This document shows, piece by piece, positions 42,964 through 54,318 of a stretch of DNA of 64,000 bases. The stretch is from Streptomyces sp. NRRL B-1140 (GTDB lineage: Bacteria > Actinomycetota > Actinomycetes > Streptomycetales > Streptomycetaceae): NCBI RefSeq assembly GCF_001280065.1, contig NZ_LGEA01000097.1, positions 62,001-126,000 on the forward strand, in the 5' to 3' direction. Below the pieces are notes generated by a model. It searched no databases and was not told the origin of the DNA. It saw nothing but the letters and a program-made list of their open reading frames with translations. The translations under genes were made by a program, and so were the position numbers. How positions within the stretch are numbered: the stretch's first letter is position 1; every line of letters begins with the position of its first letter.

Positions 42964-44724
42964 CTACGCGCTCGGGCTGGCCGACGGGCTCGGCGAGGAC
43001 GTCTCGGCAGCGGCCACGGTCAGTTCGACCGTGAGCGTCGCCCCGCCTGCCGTGGTGACGCGGAGCAGGAACGTGCCGGTGGTGTCGTCGGCGTACAGCC
43101 CGGGCAGTTTCAGCAGGCCCTTCGCGTCCGTCTTCAGACCCGTGAGGGTGCGGACGGTCTTGCCGTCGGCGTCCTTGAAGTAGGGGCCCTTGTCGGCGAC
43201 GGTCGGGTCGTCCGCCGACTTGATCAGCGTGGCGGTGGCCGCGACGCCGTCGGCGACGGCGCCCTTGTAGGTCGCCTTCACCTCGACCCGGCTAGCGAAC
43301 TCCCCGCCGGGGGCGCAGGTCAGTGCGGCGTCACCGGTACGGACGAGGGCGTCTGCCGCGCGCTCGGTCACGGTGGCCTTGTAGTCGAGGCCCGGGACGG
43401 TCCGCCCCACCACCGTGGCGCGGATGGTGACGGCGCCGGTCTCCTCCCCCGCTACGAGGGCGGGCGCCACGGCCACACCGGAGCTGTTGGTGGCGACCGT
43501 GGCCACGCTCTCGCCGCCGGTGAACGTGGTGTCCGTGTCGCCGACGATGGTGAAGCGGACCCTGACCTTGGCGACGGCCTTGCCCGCCTCGGTCTCGGCG
43601 CGGGTGCTGATCCGCCGGTCGAACGCGTCGCCGGCCATGGCCGCGAGCTTTCCGGTACCGGCGTCCTCCAGGTGGTCCACCGTGTCGGTGGGGGTGGGCG
43701 GCGTCGCGGGAGGCGACGACGGGGTGCCGGCGGGCGGCGAGGTGGGCGGCTTCGGGGTCGTCGTACCGCCGCCGCCGGGCTTCTCGGGCCTGCCGGGGCC
43801 CGAGACGGGCGGCTTGGGCTTCGAGCCGCCCGGAGAGGTCACACCCGGTGGGGTGACGCCCGGCGTGGTGGGCGCCGGGCTCGCGCCCGCGCCGTCGTCG
43901 CTGCGGTTGTCGGGCAGGGTGCCGGTGCCGTCCGGGACCTCGTGGGTGCCCTTGCGGTAGTAATCCAGCCACCTCATGACGAGGCTGAGGTAGTCGCGCG
44001 AGTTGTTGTAGCTGAGGATCGCCCGGTCCAGGTCGTCCTGCCGGGACAGGTCCCAGTTGTTGCGGCACAGGTAGTGGCCGGCGGCGAGCGCTGCGTCGTA
44101 GATGTTGTTCGGGTCCTTCTTGCCGTCGGCGTTGCCGTCGCGGCCGGCCCAGGCCCAGGTGGAGGGGATGAACTGCATGGGGCCGACGGCCTGGTCGTAC
44201 GAGCTGTTGCCGTCGTACGCGCCGTCGTCGGTGTCCTTGATGAGGGCGAAGCCGTTGCCGTCGAGCTGCGGCCCGAGGATCTTCTTGATGGTGGTGCCGT
44301 CGGCGTCGACGCGGCCGCCGCGCGCCTGCCCCGACTCCACCCGGCCGATGGCCGCGAGGAGTTGCCAGGGCAGGTTGCAGCCGGGCTTGGACTCGCGCAG
44401 CGAGGCCTCCGCCTTCTTGTAGGCGTCGAGGACGGTCGCGGGGATGCCGGCTTCCGTCGTGCCCGTGCCGCCGGGGCCGGGGCCCGTGGTCGGCGACGGG
44501 TTCGGGCTCTTCAGCGGGGGCAGGTCCGTGTAGTACGGCGAGTTGCCGGTGGCGCTGCCGCGGGAGGCATTCACTTCGGGGGAGGGTGTGGCGTCGGCGG
44601 CGGTCTGTCTGCCGTGGTCGTTCACGCCCGGAGCCTGAGAGGCGGACAGGGCCGCGACCGCTACCGCGGCCACGGCGGTCGTCGCCGCCCCTTTGCAGAG
44701 CCTCCTGCCGAATTGCGCCGCCAT
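42964..44724 (-). CDS. secreted lytic transglycosylase with Ig-like C-terminal region
   Basis: A 586-residue exported murein-cleaving enzyme. A signal peptide covers about 1-35. The SLT/MltB-like catalytic domain spans about 95-265; Glu130 in AIGRVESGQA is the likely general acid, with AVGPMQFIPSTW and AILSYNNSRDYL as family motifs. A long Pro/Thr/Gly linker (about 275-350) crosses the wall, and about 355-575 is a pair of beta-sandwich (Ig-like) modules. Such enzymes cleave the MurNAc-GlcNAc bond with 1,6-anhydro product and act in growth or sporulation. An unusual trait is the large C-terminal module. Confidence 0.9.
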   Translation of the reverse strand: MAAQFGRRLCKGAATTAVAAVAVAALSASQAPGVNDHGRQTAADATPSPEVNASRGSATGNSPYYTDLPPLKSPNPSPTTGPGPGGTGTTEAGIPATVLDAYKKAEASLRESKPGCNLPWQLLAAIGRVESGQARGGRVDADGTTIKKILGPQLDGNGFALIKDTDDGAYDGNSSYDQAVGPMQFIPSTWAWAGRDGNADGKKDPNNIYDAALAAGHYLCRNNWDLSRQDDLDRAILSYNNSRDYLSLVMRWLDYYRKGTHEVPDGTGTLPDNRSDDGAGASPAPTTPGVTPPGVTSPGGSKPKPPVSGPGRPEKPGGGGTTTPKPPTSPPAGTPSSPPATPPTPTDTVDHLEDAGTGKLAAMAGDAFDRRISTRAETEAGKAVAKVRVRFTIVGDTDTTFTGGESVATVATNSSGVAVAPALVAGEETGAVTIRATVVGRTVPGLDYKATVTERAADALVRTGDAALTCAPGGEFASRVEVKATYKGAVADGVAATATLIKSADDPTVADKGPYFKDADGKTVRTLTGLKTDAKGLLKLPGLYADDTTGTFLLRVTTAGGATLTVELTVAAAETSSPSPSASPSA

Positions 44725-45065
44725 AGAGTGAACCCCTCCCGTGGACGCCCGAGCGTCCGTCTACGTCTGCAGTGTCCGCCCTGTTGTGACGATCCAACCG
44801 CCCGAGGGGTTGCCCTCCGACAGCCACAACTCTGTTCTCGTGCGTGCTTTCCTCTTTACCGCCGTCGCGCATTCGACGCGCTCCCCGCGCGGCGACTCTG
44901 GCGACCCTACGGCAACTTCTTTTGACCGGGCACCCGTTCGTGACCGTTTTTCACCAGGTGGTCATGTGCGGTGGTGACGCCGGTCGGCAGGGCGACATCC
45001 CGCATACTGGGCCACTGACCGCCGGGCGCTCCGGCCCGGTGCAACGACCGTCGCGAGGAGCCGAG
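44725..45065. promoter_or_regulatory. divergent intergenic region, transglycosylase / DUF4184 genes
   Basis: 341 bp. GGACGC-CCGA-GCGTCC (44742-44757) would form a hairpin in the transglycosylase leader, close to the ribosome binding site. TTGACC occurs at about 44932 without a convincing -10 at normal spacing. No known riboswitch consensus was recognised. Confidence 0.4.
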
Positions 45066-45923
45066 TTGCCGTTCACGCTGAGCCATGCGGCAGCCGTGCT
45101 GCCCGCCGTCCGCGCCGACGGCACCGGCCGGGGCCCGCTGGTGCCCGCCGTGCTCGTGGCGGGTTCCTTCGCGCCCGACATGACCTACTACGCGGCGAGT
45201 GTCCTTCCCGAGGCCATGGAGTTCGGCGACGTCACGCACGGGTTCCCCGGTGTGTTCACGGTCGATGTGCTCATCGCCTGGGCGCTGGTGGGGTTGTGGC
45301 TGCTGGTGCGTGAACCGCTCGTCGCGTTGCTGCCGCGGACCCGGCAGGCGCGGGTTGCGGCCCTGCTGCGGTGCGGGGCGCCGCGCGCGCGGGTGCGGCC
45401 GTCGCTGGTGGCGCGGTGGTACGCCTCCGCGGTGCTCGGGGCGTCGACCCATGTGGTCTGGGACGCGTTCACGCATCTCGACCGGTGGGGGATGCGGCTG
45501 TTCCCGGTGCTGGGCCGGGAGGTGGCGGGCTCACCGCTGTACTGGTACCTGCAGTACGGCGGTTCGGCGGTGGCCGCGGTGGTGATCGCCGTGTTCGTGG
45601 TGCACGCGCTGCGGCGGGCGCCGGGGGGCGAGCCGGTGGGGATCCCCGTGCTGGCGTACCGGGACCGGTGGGCGGCCGCGGCCGTGATCTGCGGCTTCGC
45701 CGTGGTGGGTGCGGTGCAGCGGGCGTCACGGTGGTGGGCGTACTGGGGCTCGGCCGCGAAACCGTGGGAGATCATTCCGACGGTGTGCTTCGGCGCGGGC
45801 GCGGGGCTCGTCCCCGCGCTGCTGCTCTACGCCATGGCGGTCCGGGTGCGGCGTCCGGTTCCGGTTCCCGTCGATCCCGCCCCCGCCGCGGCTACGGAGC
45901 CGAGCCGCCCGGCCGCTCGCTGA
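45066..45923 (+). CDS. DUF4184 integral membrane protein
   Basis: A 285-residue protein beginning (M)PFTLSHAAAVLP, the diagnostic start of DUF4184. This fixes the TTG at 45066, which has GAGGAG 5 nt upstream. Several membrane helices follow, with conserved charged residues SFAPDM (about 40-45), HGFPG, THVVWDAFTHLDRWG and a C-terminal hydrophobic pair. The family resembles membrane metal-dependent hydrolases of the YdjM/LexA-binding type, but no activity is shown. It overlaps a convergent hypothetical gene. Confidence 0.88.
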   Translation: MPFTLSHAAAVLPAVRADGTGRGPLVPAVLVAGSFAPDMTYYAASVLPEAMEFGDVTHGFPGVFTVDVLIAWALVGLWLLVREPLVALLPRTRQARVAALLRCGAPRARVRPSLVARWYASAVLGASTHVVWDAFTHLDRWGMRLFPVLGREVAGSPLYWYLQYGGSAVAAVVIAVFVVHALRRAPGGEPVGIPVLAYRDRWAAAAVICGFAVVGAVQRASRWWAYWGSAAKPWEIIPTVCFGAGAGLVPALLLYAMAVRVRRPVPVPVDPAPAAATEPSRPAAR

Positions 45924-46542
45924 CGGCGCCGCCGTTCGTCGTGATGTACACGGTGATGGTGGTGTGCGCGGGGCGGGGACGCGGGAGCAGCGTGAGAACG
46001 AGGGTGAGGTAGCCGCGGGCCAACCGGACCCAGGGGCGGGAGGGTTTGCCCTGGCCGCCGGGTATGCCGGGCGTGCCGGGGAACCGGATCTCGACGGGAG
46101 CGGGGCCGGTGACGGGCTGTGGACCGCTCCTGGCCGGCGTGGTCGCGCCGGCGACGAGACCGGCCAGGGCGGCGGGATCGACGACGCCGGCGAGGTCCAC
46201 CACGGCCTTGGTGCCGACGAGAGCGGTCAGAGCGACCAGGGCGTCGGTGCCGACGAGACCGGTCGGAGCGGCCGGATCGTCGGCCCCGGCGAGGGCAGGA
46301 GCGGCGGTCGGGCCGACTGCACCGGGGAGAGCCGTGCCGGCAACAGGACCGGCACCGCCGAAGGGGCGCCGTCCGCCGACGGCCAGACGCTGTCGGAGGT
46401 CCGCCGTCGCGCGGCGCAGGGCCGTGCCGAAGGTGACGGGGACACGAACCGTACTCGCGGCGGCCTCGAACGCCGGGACCGGCTGCGATGCCACGCCTGG
46501 GCCCGTGCGGCTGAGGAACGTGCGTATACCCATGCCCCGCAT
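45892..46542 (-). CDS. hypothetical protein, Ala/Gly/Pro-rich
   Basis: A 216-residue protein from ATG 46542 (GGGG 8 nt upstream); ATG 46533 is the alternative. It has MGIRTFLSRTGPG at the N-terminus, a low-complexity Ala/Val/Gly middle with repeated LVGTDALVALTALVGTKAVVDLAGVVDPAALAGLVAG, and a hydrophobic C-terminal region (RLARGYLTLVLTLLPRP...TTITVYITTNGG). No domain is recognised. Overlap of 32 bp with the convergent DUF4184 gene and the composition keep confidence modest. Confidence 0.5.
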   Translation of the reverse strand: MRGMGIRTFLSRTGPGVASQPVPAFEAAASTVRVPVTFGTALRRATADLRQRLAVGGRRPFGGAGPVAGTALPGAVGPTAAPALAGADDPAAPTGLVGTDALVALTALVGTKAVVDLAGVVDPAALAGLVAGATTPARSGPQPVTGPAPVEIRFPGTPGIPGGQGKPSRPWVRLARGYLTLVLTLLPRPRPAHTTITVYITTNGGAVSERPGGSAP

Positions 46543-46768
46543 CTTTGCGACCCCCCGGGGAGGGGGCGCCTTCTCGGGGGCCACGCGAGTGACGGTTCAC
46601 GTGGGGAGGGGCAGGGCCGGTGGGCGGCTGGGGCATCCTGCTCCCCCGGGCCCGGCCGGGACCCCGGCGCGTTGCCCGCACGGGGAACCCGAGCGCCCCG
46701 GCCGAGGCGCAGGAGCACCCCGGCCGGGCACCGGACTGCGGGAGCGACCCGGCCCTGCCGCGCGGCGG

Positions 46769-49495
46769 CTAGTGGGCTGCCGACTCCCAGTCCGCGCCCG
46801 AACCCACCGAGACGCCCAGGGGGACACGGAGGTCGACGGCGTTCGCCATCTCCCTGCGGACCAGTTCCTCGGCGGACGCCCGCTCCCCGGGGGCGACCTC
46901 CAGCACGATCTCGTCGTGGACCTGGAGGAGCATGCGGGAGGCGAGGCCGGCTTCCCGCAGCGCGTCGTCCACCTTGAGCATGGCGATCTTGACGATGTCG
47001 GCCGCCGTGCCCTGGATCGGCGCGTTGAGGGCCATGCGCTCGGCGGCCTCGCGGCGCTGGCGGTTGTCGCTGTTGAGGTCGGGCAGGTAGCGGCGGCGTC
47101 CGAAGAGCGTCGCCGTGTAGCCCGTCGCCCGGGCCTCGTCGACCGCCCGCCGCAGATAGTCCCGTACGCCGCCGAACCGCTCGAAGTAGGCGTCCATCAG
47201 GGCGCGGGCCTCCGCCGCCTCGATGTTCAGCTGCTGGGAGAGGCCGAAGGCGGAGAGGCCGTACGCCAGGCCGTACGACATGGCCTTGATCTTGCGGCGC
47301 ATCTCGGCGTCGACGGCGGTCGGCTCGACCGCGAAGACCTGGGAGGCGGCCGTGGTGTGCAGGTCCTCGCCGGAGGTGAACGCCTCGATCAGGCCCTCGT
47401 CCTCGGAGAGGTGCGCCATCACGCGCAGTTCGATCTGGCTGTAATCGGCCGTCATCAGCGACTCGAAGCCCTCGCCGACGACGAAGCCGCGGCGGATGGC
47501 GCGGCCCTCGTCGGTGCGGACCGGAATGTTCTGCAGGTTCGGGTCGGTGGAGGAGAGGCGGCCGGTGGCGGCGACGGTCTGGTTGAAGGTCGTGTGGATG
47601 CGGCCGTCCGCGGCGATCGTCTTGATCAGGCCCTCGACGGTGACGCGGAGCTTGGCCTGCTCGCGGTGCCGGAGCATGATCACCGGCAGTTCGCTGTCCG
47701 TCTGCGTGGCGAGCCAGGCGAGAGCGTCGGCGTCCGTGGTGTAGCCGGTCTTGGTCCGCTTGGTCTTGGGCAGCGCCAGCTCGCCGAACAGGACTTCCTG
47801 GAGCTGCTTGGGCGAGCCCAGGTTGAACTCGTGCCCGGCCGCCGCGTGGGCCTCCTTGACCGCCTGCTGGACGGCGCCGGCGAACATCTGCTCCATGGCC
47901 TCCAGGTGGGACCGGTCCGCCGCGATGCCGTGCCGCTCCATGCGGGCGAGCAGCACGGACGTGGGCAGCTCCATGTCGCGCAGCAGGTCGGCGGCGCCGA
48001 CCTCCTCCAGACGGCTCTCGAAGGCCTGGCCCAGGTCGAGGACGGCCCGGGCCTGGATCATCAGGGCCTCGGCCTCGGCGGCGTCGTCCGCGCCGAAGGC
48101 GAGCTGGCCGTCGGCCGCGGCGGCCGGGGTCAGCTCACGGTGCAGGTACTCCAGGGACAGCGCGTCCAGGTCGAAGGAGCGGCGGCCCGGCTTGACCAGG
48201 TACGCGGCGAGCGCGGTGTCCATGCGCACGCCCTCGACGCTCCAGCCGTGCTCGGCGAAGACCCGCATGGCGCCCTTGGCGTTGTGGAAGACCTTCGGCC
48301 GCTCGGCGTCGGAGAGCCAGGCCGCGAAGGCCCGCTCGTCTGCCTCGTCCAGCTGGGAGGGGTCGAACCAGGCGGCGGGCCCTCCGGGCGCGGCGAGGGC
48401 GACCTCGGCGACGGAGCCGGTGCCGAGGGCCCAGGTGTCGACCGTGGCGATGCCGAGGGGCTGCGTGCCGTGCTCGGTGAGCCAGGCGGACAGCTCGCCG
48501 GTGCCGAGCACCGTGCCGTCCAGCTCCACGCCCTCGGCGCTGATCGGGGTGGTCTCGGCCTCCTCGGCGCCGGGGTCGACGGCGAAGAGCCGCTCGCGCA
48601 GCGACGGGTTGCGGATCTCCAGGGTGTCCAGGACCATCGCGACGGCCTTGCGGTCGTACGGCGCGCGCTCCAGCTCGGTGACCCCCTTGGGCAGCTCGAC
48701 GCGGCGCTCCAGTTCGGTGAGCCGGCGGTTGAGCTTGACGGACTCCAGGTGGTCGCGGAGGTTCTGGCCGGCCTTGCCCTTGACCTCCTCGACGCGCTCG
48801 ACGAGCTCCGCGAAGGAACCGAACTGGTTGATCCACTTCGCGGCGGTCTTCTCACCGACGCCGGGGATGCCGGGCAGGTTGTCCGAGGGGTCGCCGCGCA
48901 GGGCCGCGAAGTCGGGGTACTGCGCGGGCGTCAGTCCGTACTTCTCGAACACCTTCTCCGGGGTGAACCGGGTCAGCTCGGAGACGCCCTTGGTCGGGTA
49001 CAGCACCGTGGTGTGCTCGCTGACCAGCTGGAACGAGTCGCGGTCGCCTGTGACGATCAGCACCTCGAAGCCCTCGGCCTCGGCCTGGGTGGCGAGCGTT
49101 GCGATGACGTCGTCCGCCTCGAAGCCGTCCACCGCGAAGCGGGCGGCACCCATCGCGTCCAGCAGCTCGCAGATCAGATCGACCTGGCCCTTGAACTCGT
49201 CCGGGGTCTTGGAGCGGTTCGCCTTGTACTCCGTGAACTCCTGGGACCGCCAGGTCTTGCGGGAGACGTCGAAGGCGACCGCGAAGTGCGTGGGCGCCTC
49301 GTCGCGCAGCGTGTTGGCGAGCATCGACGCGAAGCCGTAGATCGCGTTCGTCGGCTGGCCCGTCGCGGTGGTGAAGTTCTCCGCGGGCAGCGCGAAGAAC
49401 GCGCGGTAGGCCAGCGAGTGCCCGTCCATGAGCATCAGTCGCGGCCGGCTGCCGCCGGAGGTCTGGTCGGTCGTCTTCGATGCTGTCTCTGCCAC
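46769..49495 (-). CDS. polA: DNA polymerase I
   Basis: A 908-residue repair and replication polymerase. An N-terminal 5'-3' exonuclease domain (about 20-310) has LMLMDGHSLAYRAF, DRDSFQLV and GDPSDNLPGIPGVGEKTA. The middle 3'-5' exonuclease-like domain (about 330-520) lacks the DxE catalytic set, as usual for actinobacterial Pol I, so proofreading is absent. The polymerase domain has motif A DYSQIELRVMAHL, motif B RRKIKAMSYGLAYG and motif C QVHDEIVLEV. GTG 49495 is supported by homologue-like starts; no ATG is nearby. Confidence 0.97.
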   Translation of the reverse strand: MAETASKTTDQTSGGSRPRLMLMDGHSLAYRAFFALPAENFTTATGQPTNAIYGFASMLANTLRDEAPTHFAVAFDVSRKTWRSQEFTEYKANRSKTPDEFKGQVDLICELLDAMGAARFAVDGFEADDVIATLATQAEAEGFEVLIVTGDRDSFQLVSEHTTVLYPTKGVSELTRFTPEKVFEKYGLTPAQYPDFAALRGDPSDNLPGIPGVGEKTAAKWINQFGSFAELVERVEEVKGKAGQNLRDHLESVKLNRRLTELERRVELPKGVTELERAPYDRKAVAMVLDTLEIRNPSLRERLFAVDPGAEEAETTPISAEGVELDGTVLGTGELSAWLTEHGTQPLGIATVDTWALGTGSVAEVALAAPGGPAAWFDPSQLDEADERAFAAWLSDAERPKVFHNAKGAMRVFAEHGWSVEGVRMDTALAAYLVKPGRRSFDLDALSLEYLHRELTPAAAADGQLAFGADDAAEAEALMIQARAVLDLGQAFESRLEEVGAADLLRDMELPTSVLLARMERHGIAADRSHLEAMEQMFAGAVQQAVKEAHAAAGHEFNLGSPKQLQEVLFGELALPKTKRTKTGYTTDADALAWLATQTDSELPVIMLRHREQAKLRVTVEGLIKTIAADGRIHTTFNQTVAATGRLSSTDPNLQNIPVRTDEGRAIRRGFVVGEGFESLMTADYSQIELRVMAHLSEDEGLIEAFTSGEDLHTTAASQVFAVEPTAVDAEMRRKIKAMSYGLAYGLSAFGLSQQLNIEAAEARALMDAYFERFGGVRDYLRRAVDEARATGYTATLFGRRRYLPDLNSDNRQRREAAERMALNAPIQGTAADIVKIAMLKVDDALREAGLASRMLLQVHDEIVLEVAPGERASAEELVRREMANAVDLRVPLGVSVGSGADWESAAH

Positions 49496-49540
49496 GCCCC
49501 CGATCCTGCCACGCCCCACTGACACTCGGTCCCGCCCCCG

Positions 49541-49630
49541 CGGGTGCCGGGCTCGGGCACGCCCCACTCGCCCCCGCGCGCGACTGCCGGGCCCGGGCAC
49601 GCCCGCGAGTGCCGCGCTCGGGCATGCCCC
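49541..49630. repeat. three degenerate 25-bp repeats upstream of the molybdoenzyme gene
   Basis: Variants of CGGGTGCCGGGCTCGGGCAC start at 49541, 49581 and 49606 (steps of 40 and 25 bp) in the divergent region between polA and the molybdoenzyme gene. They are each followed by GCCC. Confidence 0.55.
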
Positions 49631-49745
49631 CCATGGTGGGCCCCGGGCTCCCCCGCTTCCCCCCCGGCCCGCCCGTATCCGCTGTCACCGGGGCGTGGGA
49701 GGATTCGGAGGCTTGTCTCACAGCGCAGTCGAAGGGGAGTGTGCG

Positions 49746-52020
<2,275 letters not shown>

Positions 52021-52025
<5 letters not shown>

Positions 52026-52038
52026 GCGTTCGCTCAGT
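52021..52038. repeat. 18-bp inverted repeat at the molybdoenzyme stop codon
   Basis: ACTGAGCG-TT-CGCTCAGT has perfect 8-bp arms and contains the stop codon. It may be a hairpin (loop GTTC) or an operator for the downstream thioesterase gene, which starts 43 bp later. Confidence 0.6.
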
Positions 52039-52081
52039 GAAGCAGGCAGCCGAGTGACGAGGACGAACGGAGCAGGGCCCA

Positions 52082-52570
52082 ATGGGTGAGCAGCAGCATG
52101 TGAAGTTCCCGCAAGAGGTCATCGACGAGTACGCCGCGCTCGGCGTGGACCTCCTGGCCCTGTTCTCCGCGGGCCACCTCGGGAACCGGATGGGCGTCCA
52201 GATCTCCGAGGCGTCGGCGGACCGGGTCGTCGGCACGATGCCGGTGGAAGGCAACACCCAGCCCTACGGGCTGCTGCACGGCGGGGCCTCCGCGGTGCTG
52301 GCCGAGACCCTGGGCTCGATCGGGTCGATGCTGCACGGCGGCAGCTCCAAGATCGCCGTGGGTGTCGACCTGAACTGCACCCACCACCGCGGGGTGCGCT
52401 CCGGGCTGGTCACCGGTGTGGCCGCACCGGTCCACCGGGGGCGGTCGACCGCCACGTACGAGATCGTCATCACGGACGAAAGCGACAAAAGGGTGTGCAC
52501 GGCCCGGCTGACCTGCCTGCTGCGCGACGTCAAGCCGGGCGACGAGGAACTCATCCGCGCCGCGAACTGA
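52082..52570 (+). CDS. PaaI-family hotdog-fold thioesterase
   Basis: A 162-residue acyl-CoA thioesterase-like protein. The hotdog motif QPYGLLHGGASAVLAETLGSIGS (about 60-82) carries the HGG signature and the catalytic acidic residue (Glu76 area). VGVDLNCTHHRGVRSGLVTGVAAPVHRGRSTATYEIVITDE completes the sheet. Members hydrolyse aromatic or hydroxyacyl-CoA, for example in menaquinone synthesis or phenylacetate degradation. No pathway genes are adjacent, so the substrate is open. Start 52082 is preceded by GGAGCAGGG. Confidence 0.92.
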   Translation: MGEQQHVKFPQEVIDEYAALGVDLLALFSAGHLGNRMGVQISEASADRVVGTMPVEGNTQPYGLLHGGASAVLAETLGSIGSMLHGGSSKIAVGVDLNCTHHRGVRSGLVTGVAAPVHRGRSTATYEIVITDESDKRVCTARLTCLLRDVKPGDEELIRAAN

Positions 52571-52582
52571 CCGCCGGGCCGG

Positions 52583-52601
52583 ACGCCGTACTCACCGGCG
52601 T
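52583..52601 (+). terminator. hairpin after the thioesterase gene
   Basis: ACGCCG (52583-52588) and CGGCGT (52596-52601) pair around a 7-nt loop 13 bp after the stop codon. Confidence 0.45.
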
Positions 52602-52724
52602 GCCGCCCGACGTAGGGAAAACCCTGGAGAGGCGGGCGCGCTCTTGTCGCGGCCGCCCTCCGGGCATTTCACTGGCGCCCACCCCCACAGGAGAAGACCC
52701 GTCCCACCCGCAGAAGGGTTTCTC

Positions 52725-53597
52725 TTGACCTCCGTACGCGCCTTCGCCGTCACCGCCGCGGCCTGTGCCACCGTGCTCGCCACCGCGCTGCCGTCCTCCG
52801 CCGTCAACTCCTACAACGCCACCCCCGCCCCCGAACGCACCGAGGTGGGCGCACTCGTGGCCACCTGGGACGACGACGGCGACCCGGCGACCCCCGACCG
52901 CGTCGACTGGGTCTGCTCCGGCACCATGATCGACGCGGACACCTTCCTGACCGCCGCGCACTGCACCTCGGACTGGCCCGACGACGTGCGGTTCTACGTC
53001 TCCCTCGACCAGGACGTGCAGTCGGGACTCGACGCGGCGGCGAGGAAGTACCCGGGCGACCCGGCCGCGCAGGCCGCCTCCGTCGCCGTCCCGGGCGCCG
53101 CCCACACCCACCCCGCGTACCCGGGGCCCGCCTCCGACACCCACGACATCGCGGTGATCCAGTTGCCCGCCGCCCAGGTCAGGGCCCGCTGGAGCTTCAC
53201 CCCGGCGACCCTGCCCACCGCGAACCAGCTCGGCGCACTCGGCCCGCGGGGCCTGAACGACACCGACTGGCTCGTCGCCGGATACGGCACCCAGGAGGCC
53301 GTCAACGGACCCGGCGGCCAGACCCACCCCGGCGGCGGCGTCCGGATGAAGGCACCCGTCACGTTCAACGCCCTCAACGACTCCTGGGCCCGGCTCGCGA
53401 TGACAGCGCCCCAGGGCAACGGCGGCGCCTGCTACGGCGATTCGGGCGGACCCAACTTCGCCATGATCGGCGGCAGGCGGATCCTGGCCGCCACCACCAT
53501 CACCGGCGACACCCCCTGCTACGCGACCAACGTGACGTACCGCCTGGACACCCCCGGCGCCCGCGCCTTCCTCTCGCCGTTCGTGAAGCTGCCGTAA
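52725..53597 (+). CDS. secreted trypsin-like serine protease
   Basis: A 290-residue S1-family protease. The TTG start has GAAGGG 6 nt upstream and gives a short signal peptide (AVTAAACATVLATALPSSAV, cleavage near residue 25). The catalytic triad is His79 (LTAAHC), Asp141 (THDIAVIQL) and Ser240 (CYGDSGGP). The primary specificity pocket is not the typical Asp of trypsin as far as can be judged, so trypsin-like refers to the fold. Cysteines at 64/80 and 236 and beyond probably pair. Extracellular, likely a scavenging or processing protease. Confidence 0.92.
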   Translation: MTSVRAFAVTAAACATVLATALPSSAVNSYNATPAPERTEVGALVATWDDDGDPATPDRVDWVCSGTMIDADTFLTAAHCTSDWPDDVRFYVSLDQDVQSGLDAAARKYPGDPAAQAASVAVPGAAHTHPAYPGPASDTHDIAVIQLPAAQVRARWSFTPATLPTANQLGALGPRGLNDTDWLVAGYGTQEAVNGPGGQTHPGGGVRMKAPVTFNALNDSWARLAMTAPQGNGGACYGDSGGPNFAMIGGRRILAATTITGDTPCYATNVTYRLDTPGARAFLSPFVKLP

Positions 53598-53651
53598 CCC
53601 GCGTCACCGGTGTGCGGCGGCATCGGATGCCATCGGCCGCATGGCACGCCG

Positions 53652-53694
53652 GCCGCCCCGCCGCTCCGCGCACGACACGGACCGGCGGGGCGGC
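53652..53694 (+). terminator. strong hairpin terminator of the protease gene
   Basis: GCCGCCCCGCCG (53652-53663) and CGGCGGGGCGGC (53683-53694) are perfect 12-bp arms around 19 nt, 55 bp downstream of the stop. Confidence 0.65.
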
Positions 53695-54197
53695 TGTCAC
53701 GCACCCGGGAGAGCCGGCCGGACGCGGACGGCCCCAACACCTCGCCCCAGCACCGCCGTTACCCGGCCGAGCCGCTCAACCCGTCGCGCGAATGAGCGGG
53801 TTCGGCTCCGGCATCGCCACCGCACCGTCCGCGCCGCATCGCGCGCGGCCCCGGTCCGGCAAGCGACCCGCCGCATCCCGTGGAATATCGCCGATTCCGA
53901 TAGCGCGGGAATTTCCTGTGTACAGACCACGCAATTCCTGGCGTGACGCTCCGTAACGCGCGCGCAATACAACGCCGCGGTTTCACCTTCGGCCGGGCCC
54001 ACGCCCGGAACCTTTCCGATCTTGCTGGTCGGGCACACATTCCCGCAACCGCATGATCTCAGCCACGGCCAACCGGAAGTGCGGGTTCTCAGAATGCGGA
54101 CCTCGGCGAAAAACCACCAAACCCGCCGAGAGGGCCCGCCGCGGAGACCGGGCATCCACGCCGTCATAACAAGAAAGTCACAAGCGAGCCCGCGCCG
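53695..54197. other. gene-free interval upstream of the liv operon
   Basis: About 500 bp, AT-richer than its surroundings at 53880-54130. Reading frames crossing it (for example a minus-strand frame over 53697-54167) are Cys/Arg-rich with no codon bias or ribosome binding site and are judged non-coding. It may hold regulatory sites for the operon, but none is recognised. Confidence 0.45.
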
Positions 54198-54227
54198 CTG
54201 ACCCTGCCCTTACCCCGGGCTTAGAGT
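54198..54227 (+). promoter_or_regulatory. candidate promoter of the liv operon
   Basis: CTGACC (54198-54203), an 18-bp spacer, and TAGAGT (54222-54227). The implied 5' UTR is about 85 nt. Confidence 0.5.
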
Positions 54228-54318
54228 CACGGCCAGTCACCGCCTCCATCGGGAGTTCGGTACCAGCGCGGCACTCACCCCCCGACCAGGGCGGGGCCTG
54301 CCTGTGAAAGGACTGATT

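Noticed and set aside
44725..45065. ydaO-type c-di-AMP riboswitch ahead of the transglycosylase gene
   Set aside because: The conserved ydaO sequence blocks could not be recognised; only a short hairpin is visible.
53697..54167. 156-codon minus-strand frame upstream of the liv operon
   Set aside because: Arg/Cys-rich, no codon bias, no ribosome binding site; crosses an AT-richer regulatory interval.
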